Of a stretch of 64,000 nucleotides of DNA, positions 62,958 to 64,000 are shown piece after piece (within the stretch, counting starts at the first letter, position 1; each line of letters begins with the position of its first letter). The notes beneath the pieces are model-generated. The model searched no databases. It saw nothing but the letters and a program-made list of their open reading frames with translations, and was not told where the DNA came from. The DNA comes from Acanthornis magna (taxonomy: Eukaryota > Chordata > Aves > Passeriformes > Acanthizidae). The stretch covers positions 9,729,501 to 9,793,500 of the forward strand of contig JAWUZG010000036.1 of the NCBI GenBank assembly GCA_036785705.1, given 5' to 3'. The translations under genes were made by a program, and so were the position numbers.

Positions 62958-64000
62958 CACTGAAGACTGACATATATCTTCAGTGTTTTTTACTTCTGTA
63001 AGCAACTTGGTCATGTACACATAGTTCACGAGTTCAGGACCAGCAATCTATATGTTCATCCAGTCCTTCTTCAAATGTAGACTATGCATTTCATTCTTTT
63101 ACAGCTCTGCTGAGTCTCAGTAACTTGGTTTTAGTCAAAGTACATCTTCTAAATATATATCTGTGGTCATCCTAAAATCTATTAATCAACCACATCCATG
63201 TAAAAAAGGTGTAAGTGACCTTCAATTGGTTGCAATTCACTTCTAAAAATATGCTTTATTTCCTATTTAAATATGTTTGGCCTCGGGTTCTTCATGTTAA
63301 GCCTTGTCATTCCTCTCTTAAAAGTCAAGTTTTATGACTGTATTTTCTCCATATAGAAGCAATTCAACTTTTCTTTCTGGTGTCCTTAACACACTGAGCT
63401 GTTTTAAGCCTCCTGATAGACTTTCCACATGTTCAGACACACAAAGGCAAATTTCTATGGTCTAATTATTTTTCAGCATATTTTTTCAAATGTAAACACT
63501 AAAACTATAAACAGCATTTCAGCATCAGCAATTTCCGTAGAACTCTCATATTCCTCTCAGAATTCCGTTCTTTCTGAATTGAATGGAACTTTGAGATATT
63601 CTTTGGAACTCGTAGAGTAAGATCAGCACTTTGAAAAGCAAAGACCACCACTTGGGATTATTATGACTTCATAACCTCATTTTTCAGTTTTATAAAATAA
63701 TCTCCCACAAAATAATGTATGCTGATGCCAAATTAATTCATTTAAATCAAGAGAATTCTTAGGTACATAGATACATTAGCTTTGAGAAATTGTGAGAGAT
63801 CATATTTAAATCTAAGTTTTGATGAGAAGCATTAGTGGAAAGGTTTGCACATATTGTAGTAAACACACCTCACTTTTGGATTCTATGCCAGAGCTGTAGC
63901 AGGTATCTTTGACATAACTGTATGTTTCACAATCCTTGTACTTGTGCAGGTGACAGTAGAGGTGAGTCTTGGTCTCTCAAAGATGATTAATTTTCAAAGT
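62958..64000. other. Unique AT-rich DNA to the window end
   Basis: No gene or repeat family recognised. Confidence 0.55.

Noticed and set aside
1..64000. CRISPR arrays, bacterial operons, prophage or defence systems.
   Set aside because: No repeat-spacer pattern and no prokaryotic coding density; repeat content is that of a bird genome.

Overview
The window reads as AT-rich, gene-poor vertebrate DNA, almost certainly from a bird. The main reason is the repeat content. Interspersed repeats are mostly 5'-truncated CR1 LINEs ending in the ATTCTATG-type 3' tail, joined by two retroviral LTRs, one of them a solo LTR of a kind common in birds. There are no operons, ribosome binding sites, CRISPR arrays, IS elements, rRNAs or convincing tRNAs, and nothing bacterial. 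The longest ATG-initiated open frame is 149 codons and matches no family I recognise. I therefore annotate no intact protein-coding gene. The stretch could be intergenic or the inside of a very large intron; the sequence alone does not decide.

Layout. 1-4.2 kb is unique AT-rich DNA. A CR1 on the minus strand lies at 4.17-4.65 kb. From 4.65 to 14.6 kb there is unique DNA with simple repeats (6.4, 7.2, 10.0-10.2 and 14.4 kb), an old CR1 3' end (8.3 kb) and a frameshifted coding-like fragment (13.4-13.65 kb). A CpG-rich patch with a forkhead-type motif and a TATA-like site lies at 15.77-16.1 kb. An ERVL-type LTR on the plus strand fills 20.78-21.36 kb. A tiny CR1 tail sits at 25.16 kb and an older CR1 3' end at 31.42 kb. 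A 523-bp solo LTR on the minus strand, with TG...CA ends and a near-perfect 5-bp target-site duplication, occupies 34.01-34.53 kb. From 34.5 to 56.9 kb the DNA is again mostly unique, with a GTT/ATT repeat at 45.1 kb and probable ancient tRNA-derived SINE remnants at 50.5-50.8 and 52.8 kb. The largest CR1 (about 1 kb, plus strand) lies at 56.9-57.9 kb; its reverse-transcriptase frame is broken and it contains an 11-unit CTGCT expansion. The rest is unique DNA plus a CAAAAA-type repeat at 62.84-62.96 kb.

No set of genes here works together as a system, and I found no undescribed defence, biosynthetic or mobile system. The observations best worth a second look are the solo LTR with its compact promoter, the microsatellite grown inside a CR1, the possible ancient SINE pair at 50.5 kb, the CpG-rich patch at 15.9 kb, and three short coding-like frames (13.4, 33.4 and 40.7-41.1 kb) that need homology and RNA evidence.
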